This document shows, one piece after another, positions 16,584 to 26,850 of a stretch of 64,000 nt of DNA (within the stretch, counting starts at the first letter, position 1; each line of letters opens with the position of its first letter). A program made the position numbers and the translations under genes. The stretch covers positions 186,001 through 250,000 of the forward strand of contig NZ_JARXYX010000010.1 of assembly GCF_029893585.1 (NCBI RefSeq), in the 5' to 3' direction. The notes under the pieces were generated by a model. It was given only the letters and a program-made list of their open reading frames with translations, was not told the origin of the DNA and searched no databases. Origin of the DNA: Streptomyces sp. LBL (GTDB lineage: Bacteria > Actinomycetota > Actinomycetes > Streptomycetales > Streptomycetaceae).

Positions 16584-18251
16584 TCACGGCGGGTTGCCCG
16601 TGGAGACGTCGAACTGCATCTTCGGCGGTTCCTTCGGGTCGAAGTCGGTGCCCGCGGAGGGGAACTGCTTCATCACGGTGCCGTCGCCGAACGTGTTCTC
16701 GTCGACGTGGTTGTTCTGGTATTTCCAGCCCGCCGCCTGAAGGCACGTGATGACCGAGTCCCAGTTCTTGTACTGGAAGTCCGGCATCCGCACCTTGCCG
16801 GGGTCGTTGTACGACTCCTCCGGCTCGGTGCAGTCGGTCGTCTCGACGGTCTTCGTCGTGTCCGGTCCGCGGTAGCCCGAGGCCTTGGACGCCGAGGTCG
16901 AGGCACTGGCGCCGTTGCCCCCGCCCGCGGTGTCGCCGCTGCCGCCGCCGCTCATCAGCGCTGTGACCAGCCCGCCCACCGCGACCAGCGAGACGACGAT
17001 CGAACCGATGACCACCGGCCTGTTGCTCTTGCCGCCACCCCCCGAAGGGGCCGACTCGGGTGCGAGGTTGTACGGCGGCGGGGTCGACGCGCCGTGCTGC
17101 GCGCCGTGCTGCGGGGCGTACGCGGCCGGGCCGGGCGTCTGGTAGCCGCCCTGCTGCGGATAGCCGTACGCCGGGGAGGGCGTCGGCGGCGCGGGAGTGG
17201 CGTACGGATTCGGGGGCGGCTGGTATGGCGCCTGGACGTGACCCTGGGGCGACGGCGTCTGGACGTGACCCTGGGGCGACGGCGTCTGGCCGACCGGCGG
17301 GAACACCGCGGAACCGACGCCCGCGCCGCTCGGCGTCGGGGCGCCCGGGACGATGCTCGGGGCGGCCGACTGGAAGGACGAGGCCACGCGCAGACACTCG
17401 TCGCGCATGGCCTCGGCACTCGGAAAACGCTCGTTCGGGTTCTTCTTCAGCGCCCGGGCGACCAGCGCGTCCACGGCCGGCGGCAGGGCGCGGTTGACCG
17501 ACGAGGGAGCGACCGGCTGCTCCTGGACGTGCGCGTACGCGATCGCCAGCGGTGAGTCCGCGTCGAACGGGAGCCGCCCGGTGACCAGCTGGAACAGCAT
17601 GATGCCGACCGAGTAGAGGTCGGAGCGGGCGTCCACCCCGCGGCCCAGCGCCTGCTCCGGCGAGAGGTACTGGGGGGTGCCGACGACCATGCCGGTCTGG
17701 GTCATGGAGGTGACCCCGGACTGCATGGCACGCGCGATGCCGAAGTCCATGACCTTGATGACCCCGCGCTTGGTCATCATCACGTTGCCCGGCTTGATGT
17801 CGCGGTGGACCAGCCCCATCTCATGGCTGATCTCCAGCGCCGCCAGCACATCCGCGGTGATCTTCAGGGCCTTGTCGGCGGGCATCGCGCCGTGCTGCCG
17901 TACGTCCGCGTTCAGCACCGAGCCGAGGGGCTGGCCCTCGACGTACTCCATGACGATGTACGGCATGTTCGCACCGTCGAGCTCGTCCTCGCCGGTGTCG
18001 AAGACCGAGACGATGTTGGTGTGCGTGAGCTTGGCCACGGCCTGGGCCTCGCGGCGGAAGCGCTCGCGGAAGGCCTGCTCGCGGCCCAGCTCGGTGTGGA
18101 GTGTCTTGATCGCGACCTGGCGGTCGAGCACGGCGTCGTACGCGAGGTGGACCGAGGCCATGCCGCCCTCGCCGAGCAGGTCGCGCAGCTGATAGCGGCC
18201 GCCCGCCAGCGCCCGCCCCGAATACCGGCCGTGTGTGGCGTCCTGGCTCAT
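16584..18251 (-). CDS. Ser/Thr protein kinase with single PASTA domain
   Basis: A 555-residue Hanks-type kinase: Gly loop GEGGMASV, ATP Lys about 49, catalytic HRDIKPGN (149-156) and DFGIA (169-173). A Pro/Gln/Tyr-rich juxtamembrane region (repeat QTPSPQGHV twice) is followed by one membrane helix near 410-430. The extracellular end looks like one PASTA domain (MPDFQYKNWDSVITCLQAAG). PASTA domains bind peptidoglycan fragments, so a cell-wall or growth signal is likely. It is divergent from the second kinase at 18627. Confidence 0.9.
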   Translation of the reverse strand: MSQDATHGRYSGRALAGGRYQLRDLLGEGGMASVHLAYDAVLDRQVAIKTLHTELGREQAFRERFRREAQAVAKLTHTNIVSVFDTGEDELDGANMPYIVMEYVEGQPLGSVLNADVRQHGAMPADKALKITADVLAALEISHEMGLVHRDIKPGNVMMTKRGVIKVMDFGIARAMQSGVTSMTQTGMVVGTPQYLSPEQALGRGVDARSDLYSVGIMLFQLVTGRLPFDADSPLAIAYAHVQEQPVAPSSVNRALPPAVDALVARALKKNPNERFPSAEAMRDECLRVASSFQSAAPSIVPGAPTPSGAGVGSAVFPPVGQTPSPQGHVQTPSPQGHVQAPYQPPPNPYATPAPPTPSPAYGYPQQGGYQTPGPAAYAPQHGAQHGASTPPPYNLAPESAPSGGGGKSNRPVVIGSIVVSLVAVGGLVTALMSGGGSGDTAGGGNGASASTSASKASGYRGPDTTKTVETTDCTEPEESYNDPGKVRMPDFQYKNWDSVITCLQAAGWKYQNNHVDENTFGDGTVMKQFPSAGTDFDPKEPPKMQFDVSTGNPP

Positions 18252-18626
18252 GTTCTGCGCCCCCCGTACCCTTTCGGACGCCGGCGAATGTGGCGGGTGC
18301 CGAGTCGTCGATCCCGACAGGATCTCGAAAATCGTTGATCCAATGTGCTATTCCCGGCCAAGTCTGCCCGAGGGCACGGACACGTCAAGCTCGGTGCCCG
18401 TTCCGTGACCGTAAGCGAAGGAAGCGTCGCGGAAGCGTTACCGCGAACGCACGACCGGTACACAGGATTTGCACGCCGACATGTATGACGGGTTTGATGG
18501 CCGGTCTGTCTCGGTCCGGCCCGCCGGGCCTTCCCGGACCGGAGGCTTGCGCGGAGGCTGTAGCGTGGCCGACGGAGACCGTAACAACACCGCGCGCACC
18601 GCGGGCAGAAACGACGGCGAGGACTG
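18252..18626. other. Intergenic region between divergent kinases
   Basis: 375 bp with no gene that I can support. It must hold both kinase promoters. A GC-rich nested hairpin (GGTCCGG at 18513 paired with CCGGACC at 18534, enclosing GGCCCG/CGGGCC) lies near the right gene. No sigma-factor motif can be called with confidence. Confidence 0.5.
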
Positions 18627-20240
<1,614 letters not shown>

Positions 20241-20271
20241 CGGTCCGACCCCCCACCGCAGCAGCAACCCC

Positions 20272-20307
20272 GCGCGCGTGCGACCCGGAAACGGGCTCCA
20301 CGCGCGC
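20272..20307. terminator. Stem-loop downstream of the kinase gene
   Basis: GCGCGCGTG (20272-20280) pairs with CACGCGCGC (20299-20307); a second short CCCG/CGGG pairing sits in the loop. It lies between convergent genes and is a plausible terminator without a T tract. Confidence 0.5.
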
Positions 20308-20377
20308 GTGCTGTTGTGCAGGCCGTCCTTAAGAGAGGTCTCTCCATCGACGACCCCTCATCTCCATCGACGACCGC

Positions 20378-21643
20378 TCAGTCCGCGAACGCGTCGCACA
20401 CCGCGTCGTACTCACGTGTCCACCACACCGCGAGCGCCGAGGCGGCCGGGAACTGGGGGTCCGCGCGGGTGTCGCCGCGCTCGTAGTGCCAGCGCAGCAT
20501 CCAGAAGTCGTTCAGACGCTCCCACCACACGCGGTGCGCGGCCGCCGTGAGCTCGGAGGGCGTGGCGCCGGCCGTACGCCGGTACGCGCGCGCGTAGGCC
20601 CGCACCTTCGGCAGGTCGAGGGCGCCGGTGGGCAGCACGAAGAAGATCGCGGCGGCGCGTACGGTCTCCTCCGCGCGGGGCTTCACTCCGAGCCGGTCCC
20701 AGTCGACGATCGCGGCCGGGGCGTCGCCCTGGTAGAGCAGGTTGAAGGGGTGGAAGTCCCCGTGCACCCAGCCCACCGAGCCTCCGCGCGGAGGCCGTCG
20801 GTCGGCGTGCCGTTCCAGCAGCGCGCGCCGCTCCAGGAGCCGGTGCCGGGCCAGCTCGTCGAAGGAGTCGGCGGGCCGGTGCCGGCGTACACGGACGAGT
20901 AATTCGTCGATGAGGGTGAAGGTGTCGGCAGGGTCAGGACTGTCTGCGGGATCGGGACTGTCGGCAGGCTCAGGACTGTCTGCAGGATCGGAATTTTCTG
21001 CCGGATCGGGACTGTCGGTAGGGCCACGATGGTTGGCAGGGTCGATCCTGTCGGTAGGGCCACGATGGTTGGCAGGGTCGATCCTGTCGGCAAAGTCAGG
21101 ACGGTAGGCAGGGTCGGTTCTGTCGGTAAGGCAACGACGGGCGGCGGGAGCCGGACTCTCCGCCCGCGGGGGCTTGTCGGCCGGCCGGGCGCGCGTCCGC
21201 GGTTGCCTGGGCATCACGTGTTCCAGGCTCGCGTGCACCATGCCGAGCAGCGCCCCGAGCCGTGCGCACTGGGCGCCGGTGAGCTGGCCGCCGTGGCGGT
21301 GGCGGCCCTCGATCCAGGGGTGCAGGGCGTAGGCGTGGCCGCCGACGACGGCGACCGTGCGTCCGTCGCGGCCGGTCAGCGGGGGTGCGACCGGGACGCC
21401 GAGGTCGGCCAGTCGCTGGGTGGCCCGGTGCTGGCGGGCGATCGCGGCAGGGTCGGCGGTCTCGGGGTCGAAGTGATGCTTGAGGAAGTAGCGGCCGCGG
21501 GTCGTGCACAGGCGGTAGCCGCGGTTGAGCAACCCCTGGTCGACGGGCTCGCAGGTGAGGACGGACCCGGCGGCGTACTGGCGGAGGAGGGCGCCCAACG
21601 GGGGCGCGTGGGGCATGAGCGGTGGTACAGAGGAGCGCGGCAC
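20378..21643 (-). CDS. APH/choline kinase-like phosphotransferase
   Basis: A 421-residue protein. Brenner's motif HGDFHPFN and the metal-binding DWDRLG near residues 305-325 place it in the aminoglycoside phosphotransferase/choline kinase-like fold. N-terminal nucleotide-binding elements are visible. Its real substrate is unknown; resistance should not be assumed. About 60 residues in the middle are degenerate repeats (DRIDPANHRGPT twice, then DPADSPDPAD types) that break the kinase fold and look like DNA repeat expansion. An internal Met at residue 10 is an alternative start. Confidence 0.78.
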   Translation of the reverse strand: MPRSSVPPLMPHAPPLGALLRQYAAGSVLTCEPVDQGLLNRGYRLCTTRGRYFLKHHFDPETADPAAIARQHRATQRLADLGVPVAPPLTGRDGRTVAVVGGHAYALHPWIEGRHRHGGQLTGAQCARLGALLGMVHASLEHVMPRQPRTRARPADKPPRAESPAPAARRCLTDRTDPAYRPDFADRIDPANHRGPTDRIDPANHRGPTDSPDPAENSDPADSPEPADSPDPADSPDPADTFTLIDELLVRVRRHRPADSFDELARHRLLERRALLERHADRRPPRGGSVGWVHGDFHPFNLLYQGDAPAAIVDWDRLGVKPRAEETVRAAAIFFVLPTGALDLPKVRAYARAYRRTAGATPSELTAAAHRVWWERLNDFWMLRWHYERGDTRADPQFPAASALAVWWTREYDAVCDAFAD

Positions 21644-21765
21644 GCTGCCCGATGCTAGGGCACCGACAGGGCCTCCGAGCTGGGAGTTGTCACAGGCAGT
21701 CGCTTTCGATCACGGGAGGTGCTCGAAGTGGCTCCCGGGGCTGGTTGTGAACGGCAACGCCAGCT

Positions 21766-21833
21766 GACCGTTCCGACCGTTCCGACCGTTCCGACCGTTC
21801 CGACCGTTCCGACCGTTCCGACCGTTCCGACCG
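21766..21833. repeat. Seven perfect 9-bp tandem repeats
   Basis: GACCGTTCC is repeated seven times without change, plus a partial GACCG. The number of copies probably varies between strains. Translated on either strand it gives only simple tripeptide repeats, so it is unlikely to be coding. Confidence 0.9.
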
Positions 21834-21955
21834 CACGGTCGGGCCGTCCTCTCGAAACTGCCGTCCAGGAGCCGCGAATGCCTGACTTCTCCGTCTTCGC
21901 GGACGCGGTCCGTCTCACACGGGGTCTGTGATCCCTCCCTCGGCCTACCCTTCCC

Positions 21956-21969
21956 GTGACCTGGGTCAC
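21956..21969. promoter_or_regulatory. 14-bp palindrome, candidate operator
   Basis: GTGACCTGGGTCAC has perfect 6-bp arms around TG. It lies about 280 bp before the E1alpha start. The protein that might bind is unknown. Confidence 0.4.
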
Positions 21970-22031
21970 CGGGATAACGTGCCGTTGTTCCGGCCCCCTG
22001 CAAGGCTGTGACCAGGAACTGTTCCCGGTTT

Positions 22032-22065
22032 TGCGTTTTTACTTGGAAATCCAAGCAAAAACGCA
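22032..22065. promoter_or_regulatory. 34-bp AT-rich palindrome upstream of the second bkd operon
   Basis: Arms of 16 bp (22032-22047 and 22050-22065) pair at 15 positions around AA; the centre reads CTTGGAAATCCAAG. The A/T runs are unusual in this GC-rich genome. It may be an operator or form a stem-loop. It lies 184 bp before the start codon. Confidence 0.6.
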
Positions 22066-22249
22066 GGTCAGGAGGGGTTTCACAGAAATGTGGGGCACTG
22101 GGTAACGTGCCCTGTGCAGGGCGCTCGCCGGGGCAACCTGTCACGCCTGTTCCGAACGGGCCGCACCCACCCCGTGCGTCCTTGAGGAAACAGGTGAGCC
22201 GCACTGGCGCCCGGCGAACCCGGGTAGCCGGACCGACGGAGGAGCACAC

Positions 22250-23461
22250 GTGACCGTGGAGAGCACTGCCGCGCCCACACCGCGACGCAGCGCAGGTACG
22301 ACCGGTGCGAAGAGCACGGCCGGCAAGCGCCCGACTGCCAAGAAAGCCTCGGCGACCGCGAAGAAGCCGCCAGGGGGTGAGCCCGAACTCATCCAGTTGC
22401 TGACGCCCGAGGGCAAGCGCGTCAAGAGCGCCGCCTACGACAAGTACGTCGCCGGCATCACTCCCGAAGAGCTCCGCGGTCTGTACCGCGACATGGTGCT
22501 CACCCGCCGCTTCGACGCCGAGGCCACCTCGCTGCAGCGCCAGGGCGAGCTCGGGCTGTGGGCCTCGCTGCTCGGTCAGGAGGCCGCCCAGATCGGCTCC
22601 GGCCGCGCCACCCGCGAGGACGACTACGTCTTCCCGACCTACCGTGAGCACGGCGTCGCCTGGTGCCGCGGGGTCGATCCGACCAACCTCCTCGGCATGT
22701 TCCGCGGTGTGAACCACGGCGGCTGGGACCCGGACAGCAACAACTTCCACCTCTACACGATCGTGATCGGCTCCCAGACCCTGCACGCCACGGGTTACGC
22801 GATGGGCGTCGCCAAGGACGGCGCGGACAGCGCGGTCATCGCCTACTTCGGCGACGGCGCCTCCAGTCAGGGCGATGTCGCCGAGTCCTTCACGTTCTCC
22901 GCGGTCTACAACGCCCCCGTGGTGTTCTTCTGCCAGAACAACCAGTGGGCGATCTCCGAGCCCACCGAGAAGCAGACCCGTGTCCCGCTCTACCAGCGCG
23001 CGCAGGGGTACGGCTTCCCCGGCGTCCGCGTCGACGGCAACGACGTGCTGGCCTGCCTCGCGGTCACCAAGTGGGCGCTGGAGCGCGCCCGCAGCGGCGA
23101 GGGCCCGACCCTGGTCGAGGCGTACACGTACCGCATGGGCGCCCACACCACCTCCGACGACCCGACCAAGTACCGGGCCGACGAGGAGCGCGAGGCATGG
23201 GAGGCGAAGGACCCGATCCTGCGCCTTCGCCGCCATCTGGAGGCCTCAAACCACACGGACGAGGGATTCTTCGCGGAACTGGAGGCGGAGAGCGAGGCGT
23301 TGGGCAGGCGAGTGCGCGAAGCGGTCCGTGCCATGCCGGACCCGGACCGCTTTGCCATCTTCGAGCACGTGTACGCGGACGGGCATGCGCTCGTCGACGA
23401 GGAACGCGCGCAGTTCGCCGCCTACCAGGCGTCGTTCGCGGACGCAGAGGGGGGCAACTGA
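22250..23461 (+). CDS. 2-oxo acid dehydrogenase E1 alpha subunit, second operon
   Basis: A 403-residue E1alpha with GDGASSQGD...QNNQWAIS as thiamine-binding motif and the regulatory loop YRMGAHTTSDDPTKYR. The first 45 residues are Lys/Ala/Thr-rich (KRPTAKKASATAKK) and absent from the first copy. GTG start; the stop is two bases before the E1beta start. It belongs to the second of two branched-chain-type dehydrogenase loci, as S. coelicolor and S. avermitilis also have (bkdABC and bkdFGH). It could also act on pyruvate. Confidence 0.9.
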   Translation: MTVESTAAPTPRRSAGTTGAKSTAGKRPTAKKASATAKKPPGGEPELIQLLTPEGKRVKSAAYDKYVAGITPEELRGLYRDMVLTRRFDAEATSLQRQGELGLWASLLGQEAAQIGSGRATREDDYVFPTYREHGVAWCRGVDPTNLLGMFRGVNHGGWDPDSNNFHLYTIVIGSQTLHATGYAMGVAKDGADSAVIAYFGDGASSQGDVAESFTFSAVYNAPVVFFCQNNQWAISEPTEKQTRVPLYQRAQGYGFPGVRVDGNDVLACLAVTKWALERARSGEGPTLVEAYTYRMGAHTTSDDPTKYRADEEREAWEAKDPILRLRRHLEASNHTDEGFFAELEAESEALGRRVREAVRAMPDPDRFAIFEHVYADGHALVDEERAQFAAYQASFADAEGGN

Positions 23462-23462
23462 G

Positions 23463-24455
23463 ATGGCCGGGACGACAACGTCAAAGAGCCTGCCACTGGC
23501 GAAGGCGATCAACGAGTCGCTGCGCCGTGCCATGGAGACCGACCCCAAGGTCCTGATCATGGGTGAGGACGTCGGCAAGCTCGGCGGGGTCTTCCGGGTG
23601 ACGGACGGTCTGCACAAGGACTTCGGCGAGAGCCGGGTCATCGACACCCCCCTCGCCGAGTCCGGCATCGTGGGCACGGCGATCGGCCTGGCGCTGCGCG
23701 GCTACCGGCCGGTGGTGGAGATCCAGTTCGACGGTTTCGTCTTCCCCGCCTACGACCAGATCGTCACGCAGCTGGCGAAGATGCACGCCCGGTCGCTGGG
23801 CAAGGTCAAGATGCCGGTCGTGGTGCGGATTCCGTACGGCGGCGGGATCGGCGCGGTCGAGCACCACTCGGAGTCACCCGAGTCGCTCTTCGCGCACGTG
23901 GCGGGGCTGAAGGTCGTCTCCCCCTCGAACGCGTCGGACGCGTACTGGATGATGCAGCAGGCCATCCAGAGCGACGACCCGGTGATCTTCTTCGAGCCGA
24001 AGCGGCGTTACTGGGACAAGGGCGAGGTCAACACCGAGGCGATCCCGGGCCCCCTGCACAAGGCCCAGGTGGTCCGGGCGGGCACGGACCTGACGCTGGT
24101 CGCGTACGGCCCGATGGTGAAGCTCTGCCGGGAGGTGGCCGACGCCGCCGCCGAGGAGGGCAAGTCCCTCGAAGTGCTGGACCTGCGGTCGGTGTCCCCC
24201 CTCGACTTCGACTCCATCCAGGCCTCGGTGGAGAAAACCCGTCGCCTGGTGGTGGTGCACGAGGCCCCGGTGTTCTTCGGTTCCGGCGCGGAGATCGCGG
24301 CCCGGATCACGGAGCGCTGCTTCTACCATCTGGAGGCCCCGGTGCTGAGGGTCGGCGGCTATCACGCCCCGTACCCGCCGGCCCGCCTGGAAGACGAGTA
24401 TCTGCCGGGCCTGGACCGGGTACTCGACGCCGTCGACCGCTCGCTGGCGTACTGA
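23463..24455 (+). CDS. 2-oxo acid dehydrogenase E1 beta subunit, second operon
   Basis: A 330-residue E1beta with GEDVGKLGGVFRVTDGLHKD at the N-terminus, PYGGGIGAVEHHSESPE in the middle and the C-terminal transketolase domain. It is the paralogue of the gene at 7706 and pairs with the E1alpha just upstream. The E2 gene begins 10 bases later, so the three form one operon. Confidence 0.9.
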   Translation: MAGTTTSKSLPLAKAINESLRRAMETDPKVLIMGEDVGKLGGVFRVTDGLHKDFGESRVIDTPLAESGIVGTAIGLALRGYRPVVEIQFDGFVFPAYDQIVTQLAKMHARSLGKVKMPVVVRIPYGGGIGAVEHHSESPESLFAHVAGLKVVSPSNASDAYWMMQQAIQSDDPVIFFEPKRRYWDKGEVNTEAIPGPLHKAQVVRAGTDLTLVAYGPMVKLCREVADAAAEEGKSLEVLDLRSVSPLDFDSIQASVEKTRRLVVVHEAPVFFGSGAEIAARITERCFYHLEAPVLRVGGYHAPYPPARLEDEYLPGLDRVLDAVDRSLAY

Positions 24456-24465
24456 GGAGAGGGTC

Positions 24466-25896
24466 GTGACGACGATGACGGAAGCGTCCGTACGCGAGTT
24501 CAGGATGCCGGACGTGGGCGAGGGCCTCACGGAGGCGGAGATCCTCAAGTGGTACGTCCAGCCTGGTGACACGGTCACGGACGGCCAGGTGGTGTGCGAG
24601 GTCGAGACGGCCAAGGCGGCCGTCGAACTGCCCATCCCCTACGACGGGGTGGTGCGGGAACTCCGTTTCGCCGAGGGCACCACGGTGGACGTGGGCACGG
24701 CGATCATCGCGGTGGACGTGGCGGGCGGCGGCGCGGCTGCCACCGAGGCGCCGGCGGCGGCTCCCGCTGAGGCCCCGGCACTCGCGGAGAAAAACCCCGA
24801 GCAGAACCCCGAGAAGAAGCCCGGTGAGCCGGAGGGCTCCGGCCGTGTGCCGGTCCTCGTCGGCTACGGCGTGGCGGTCTCCTCCACCAAGCGCCGCCCC
24901 CGCAAGGGCCCGGAGATCCCGGTCCAGGAGGCGTCGACAGAGATCCAGGCGGAGCTGAACGGCCACGGTACGGCCGCCTCGGTCAAGCCCCGCCCGCTGG
25001 CCAAGCCGCCGGTGCGCAAACTGGCCAAGGATCTGGGTGTGGACCTGGCGACGGTCGTCCCGTCCGGCCCGGACGGCATCATCACGCGGGAGGACGTGCA
25101 CGCGGCGGTGACCCCGGCGCAGACCGCTCCTGAACCGGTGACGCAGGCTCCGGCCGCTTCGGCACCTCAGGCGCCGGTGGCGTCGTACGACGGGACGCGT
25201 GAGACCCGTATCCCCGTCAAGGGTGTCCGCAAGGCCACCGCCCAGGCCATGGTCGGTTCCGCGTTCACGGCCCCGCACGTCACCGAGTTCGTGACGGTCG
25301 ACGTGACGCGGACGATGAAGCTGGTCGAGGAGCTCAAGCAGGACAAGGAGTTCACGGGCCTGCGTGTGAACCCGCTCCTGCTGATCGCCAAGGCGCTCCT
25401 GGTGGCGATCAAGCGCAACCCGGACATCAACGCGTCCTGGGACGAGGCGGCTCAGGAGATCGTGCTCAAGCACTACGTCAACCTGGGCATCGCGGCGGCC
25501 ACCCCCCGCGGCCTGCTCGTCCCGAACATCAAGGACGCCCAGGCCAGGACGCTCCCGCAACTGGCGGAGTCCCTGGGCGAACTGGTCTCGACGGCACGGG
25601 AGGGCAAGACATCCCCCGCCGCGATGCAGGGCGGCACGGTGACGATCACCAATGTCGGCGTCTTCGGCATCGACACGGGCACGCCGATCCTCAACCCGGG
25701 TGAGTCGGCGATCCTCGCGGTCGGCGCGATCAAGCTCCAGCCGTGGGTCCACAAGGGCAAGGTGAAGCCCCGCCAGGTCACGACCCTGGCGCTCTCCTTC
25801 GACCACCGTCTGGTGGACGGGGAGTTGGGCTCCAAGGTGCTGGCGGATGTGGCGGCGATCCTGGAGCAGCCGAAGAGGTTGATCAGCTGGGCGTGA
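24466..25896 (+). CDS. 2-oxo acid dehydrogenase E2, second operon
   Basis: A 476-residue lipoyl acyltransferase. One lipoyl domain has its Lys at about 50 (CEVETAKAAVEL). An Ala/Pro/Glu/Lys-rich linker, a peripheral-subunit-binding domain (PPVRKLAKDLGVDLATVVPS) and the catalytic domain with DHRLVDGE near the C-terminus follow. GTG start with GGAGAG upstream. A strong intrinsic terminator follows 30 bases after the stop. No E3 gene is linked. Confidence 0.9.
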   Translation: MTTMTEASVREFRMPDVGEGLTEAEILKWYVQPGDTVTDGQVVCEVETAKAAVELPIPYDGVVRELRFAEGTTVDVGTAIIAVDVAGGGAAATEAPAAAPAEAPALAEKNPEQNPEKKPGEPEGSGRVPVLVGYGVAVSSTKRRPRKGPEIPVQEASTEIQAELNGHGTAASVKPRPLAKPPVRKLAKDLGVDLATVVPSGPDGIITREDVHAAVTPAQTAPEPVTQAPAASAPQAPVASYDGTRETRIPVKGVRKATAQAMVGSAFTAPHVTEFVTVDVTRTMKLVEELKQDKEFTGLRVNPLLLIAKALLVAIKRNPDINASWDEAAQEIVLKHYVNLGIAAATPRGLLVPNIKDAQARTLPQLAESLGELVSTAREGKTSPAAMQGGTVTITNVGVFGIDTGTPILNPGESAILAVGAIKLQPWVHKGKVKPRQVTTLALSFDHRLVDGELGSKVLADVAAILEQPKRLISWA

Positions 25897-25926
25897 CCAG
25901 CCGGGACGGGATTCGTTGAACCTTGG

Positions 25927-25963
25927 AAGGGCGGCCGCAAGTACCTGTTGCGACCGCCCTTTT
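25927..25963 (+). terminator. Intrinsic terminator of the second bkd operon
   Basis: A 14-bp stem with one mismatch (AAGGGCGGCCGCAA at 25927, TTGCGACCGCCCTT at 25948) is followed by TT. Confidence 0.8.
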
Positions 25964-26007
25964 GCCCTTCCACCCTTCAGTCCGTCAGAACCAGTCCAGC
26001 ACGTCCG

Positions 26008-26544
26008 TCAAGAGCGGTCGAGTACGTAGACAGGCGCCCCGTCCTCCGTCCCGCCCCGTGAGTGGATGCAGGCGTGCTTGCGCAGCAGACGCAGGCATTC
26101 GTTGACACGGTGCACCGACAGCCCGGTACGTGCCGCGATCGCATCGAGCGGCTGACGCAGCTCACCCTGCTCGACGAGAACCGGGGCGATCACCACCGCC
26201 ACCGCCCAGACGTCCGACGTCACGGACAGCCGCTGCCGCCAGTCGGCCAGTACCGACTCGGTGGTCGGCTGCGCAGAGAAGTCGGCGGTGGGCGTCGGAC
26301 GGTCGAGCGTCATGACGTCGAGCCGGGTCGCGATGCGATCCACGGCCTGGGCGATGGCTTGCTGCGTGGCGAGCGTGGCGCGCTGCATCTCCAGCATTTC
26401 CCTTTGCACAGCGAGCGATTCGCGTTGGGCGACCGTAAGCTCTTCGTCGACCCGAAGATTGTGCGCCTCAAGCCGGACGATGGCCTCCGCGACCTGCTCC
26501 GGCATCGCGTACGCGATCGGAGCCCTCAAGTCGGCGGGCTGCAC
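26008..26544 (-). CDS. Coiled-coil plus winged-helix protein, unknown function
   Basis: A 178-residue protein. Residues 25-75 are rich in Glu, Gln, Arg and Leu with heptad character (REMLEMQRATLATQQAIAQA) and should form a coiled coil. The last 70 residues form a likely winged helix: TGLSVHRVNECLRLLRKHAC, then a wing ending TEDGAPVYVLDRS. A truncated relative of this last part lies at 51510-51677. Probably a DNA-binding protein; neither ligand nor target is visible. Confidence 0.65.
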   Translation of the reverse strand: MQPADLRAPIAYAMPEQVAEAIVRLEAHNLRVDEELTVAQRESLAVQREMLEMQRATLATQQAIAQAVDRIATRLDVMTLDRPTPTADFSAQPTTESVLADWRQRLSVTSDVWAVAVVIAPVLVEQGELRQPLDAIAARTGLSVHRVNECLRLLRKHACIHSRGGTEDGAPVYVLDRS

Positions 26545-26850
26545 CTCGGCCTCGTGGAGGGCGTAGGAGCAATCCCCGCTGGACCGTCTCGATCACCTCG
26601 ACGCCCCCTTGTCTGAAGGGGGCGCAGGTGGGTTTGGTGCAGCCGTTGACGAGGAGGGTCAGGCCCTGAAGATCGATGAGGCGCAAGTCTCGGCGCCACT
26701 CCCGATCTGCGGGAATGCTGAGACAGTGACCTCCAGTCACTGTCTCGAGAATCTCTCGGTGCTCATCAGGCACATGTTCGGATGCCCCAACTCCTTGCAG
26801 ACATCCACCGCCGGAAGCCACCGCGGCAGCGTCGAAGAAGGCTCAGCGGA
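26545..26850. other. Intergenic region with two perfect hairpins
   Basis: 306 bp without a recognised gene. It holds CGCCCCCTT/AAGGGGGCG (26602-26624) and an 11-bp stem GAGACAGTGAC/GTCACTGTCTC (26720-26746). A minus-strand frame across it reads plausibly for about 50 residues (including REWRRDLRLIDLQGLTLL) but matches nothing I know; it may be a gene remnant. Confidence 0.5.

Larger units (their letters stand above)
21644..22249. other. Long non-coding region before the second bkd operon
   Basis: 606 bp without a convincing gene. It holds a 9-bp repeat array (21766-21833), a 14-bp palindrome (21956-21969) and a 34-bp AT-rich palindrome (22032-22065), listed separately. The last 180 bp should contain the promoter of the E1alpha gene. 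Confidence 0.6.

Noticed and set aside
20378..21643. Aminoglycoside resistance gene
   Set aside because: The fold is shared by many kinases; nothing in sequence or context points to antibiotics.
21719..21931. 70-codon plus-strand frame with VPT repeats
   Set aside because: It is made by the 9-bp DNA repeat and has no ribosome site or homology.
26468..26821. 117-codon minus-strand frame between the winged-helix and ATPase genes
   Set aside because: Half overlaps the next gene out of frame, no family recognised; mentioned only as a possible remnant.
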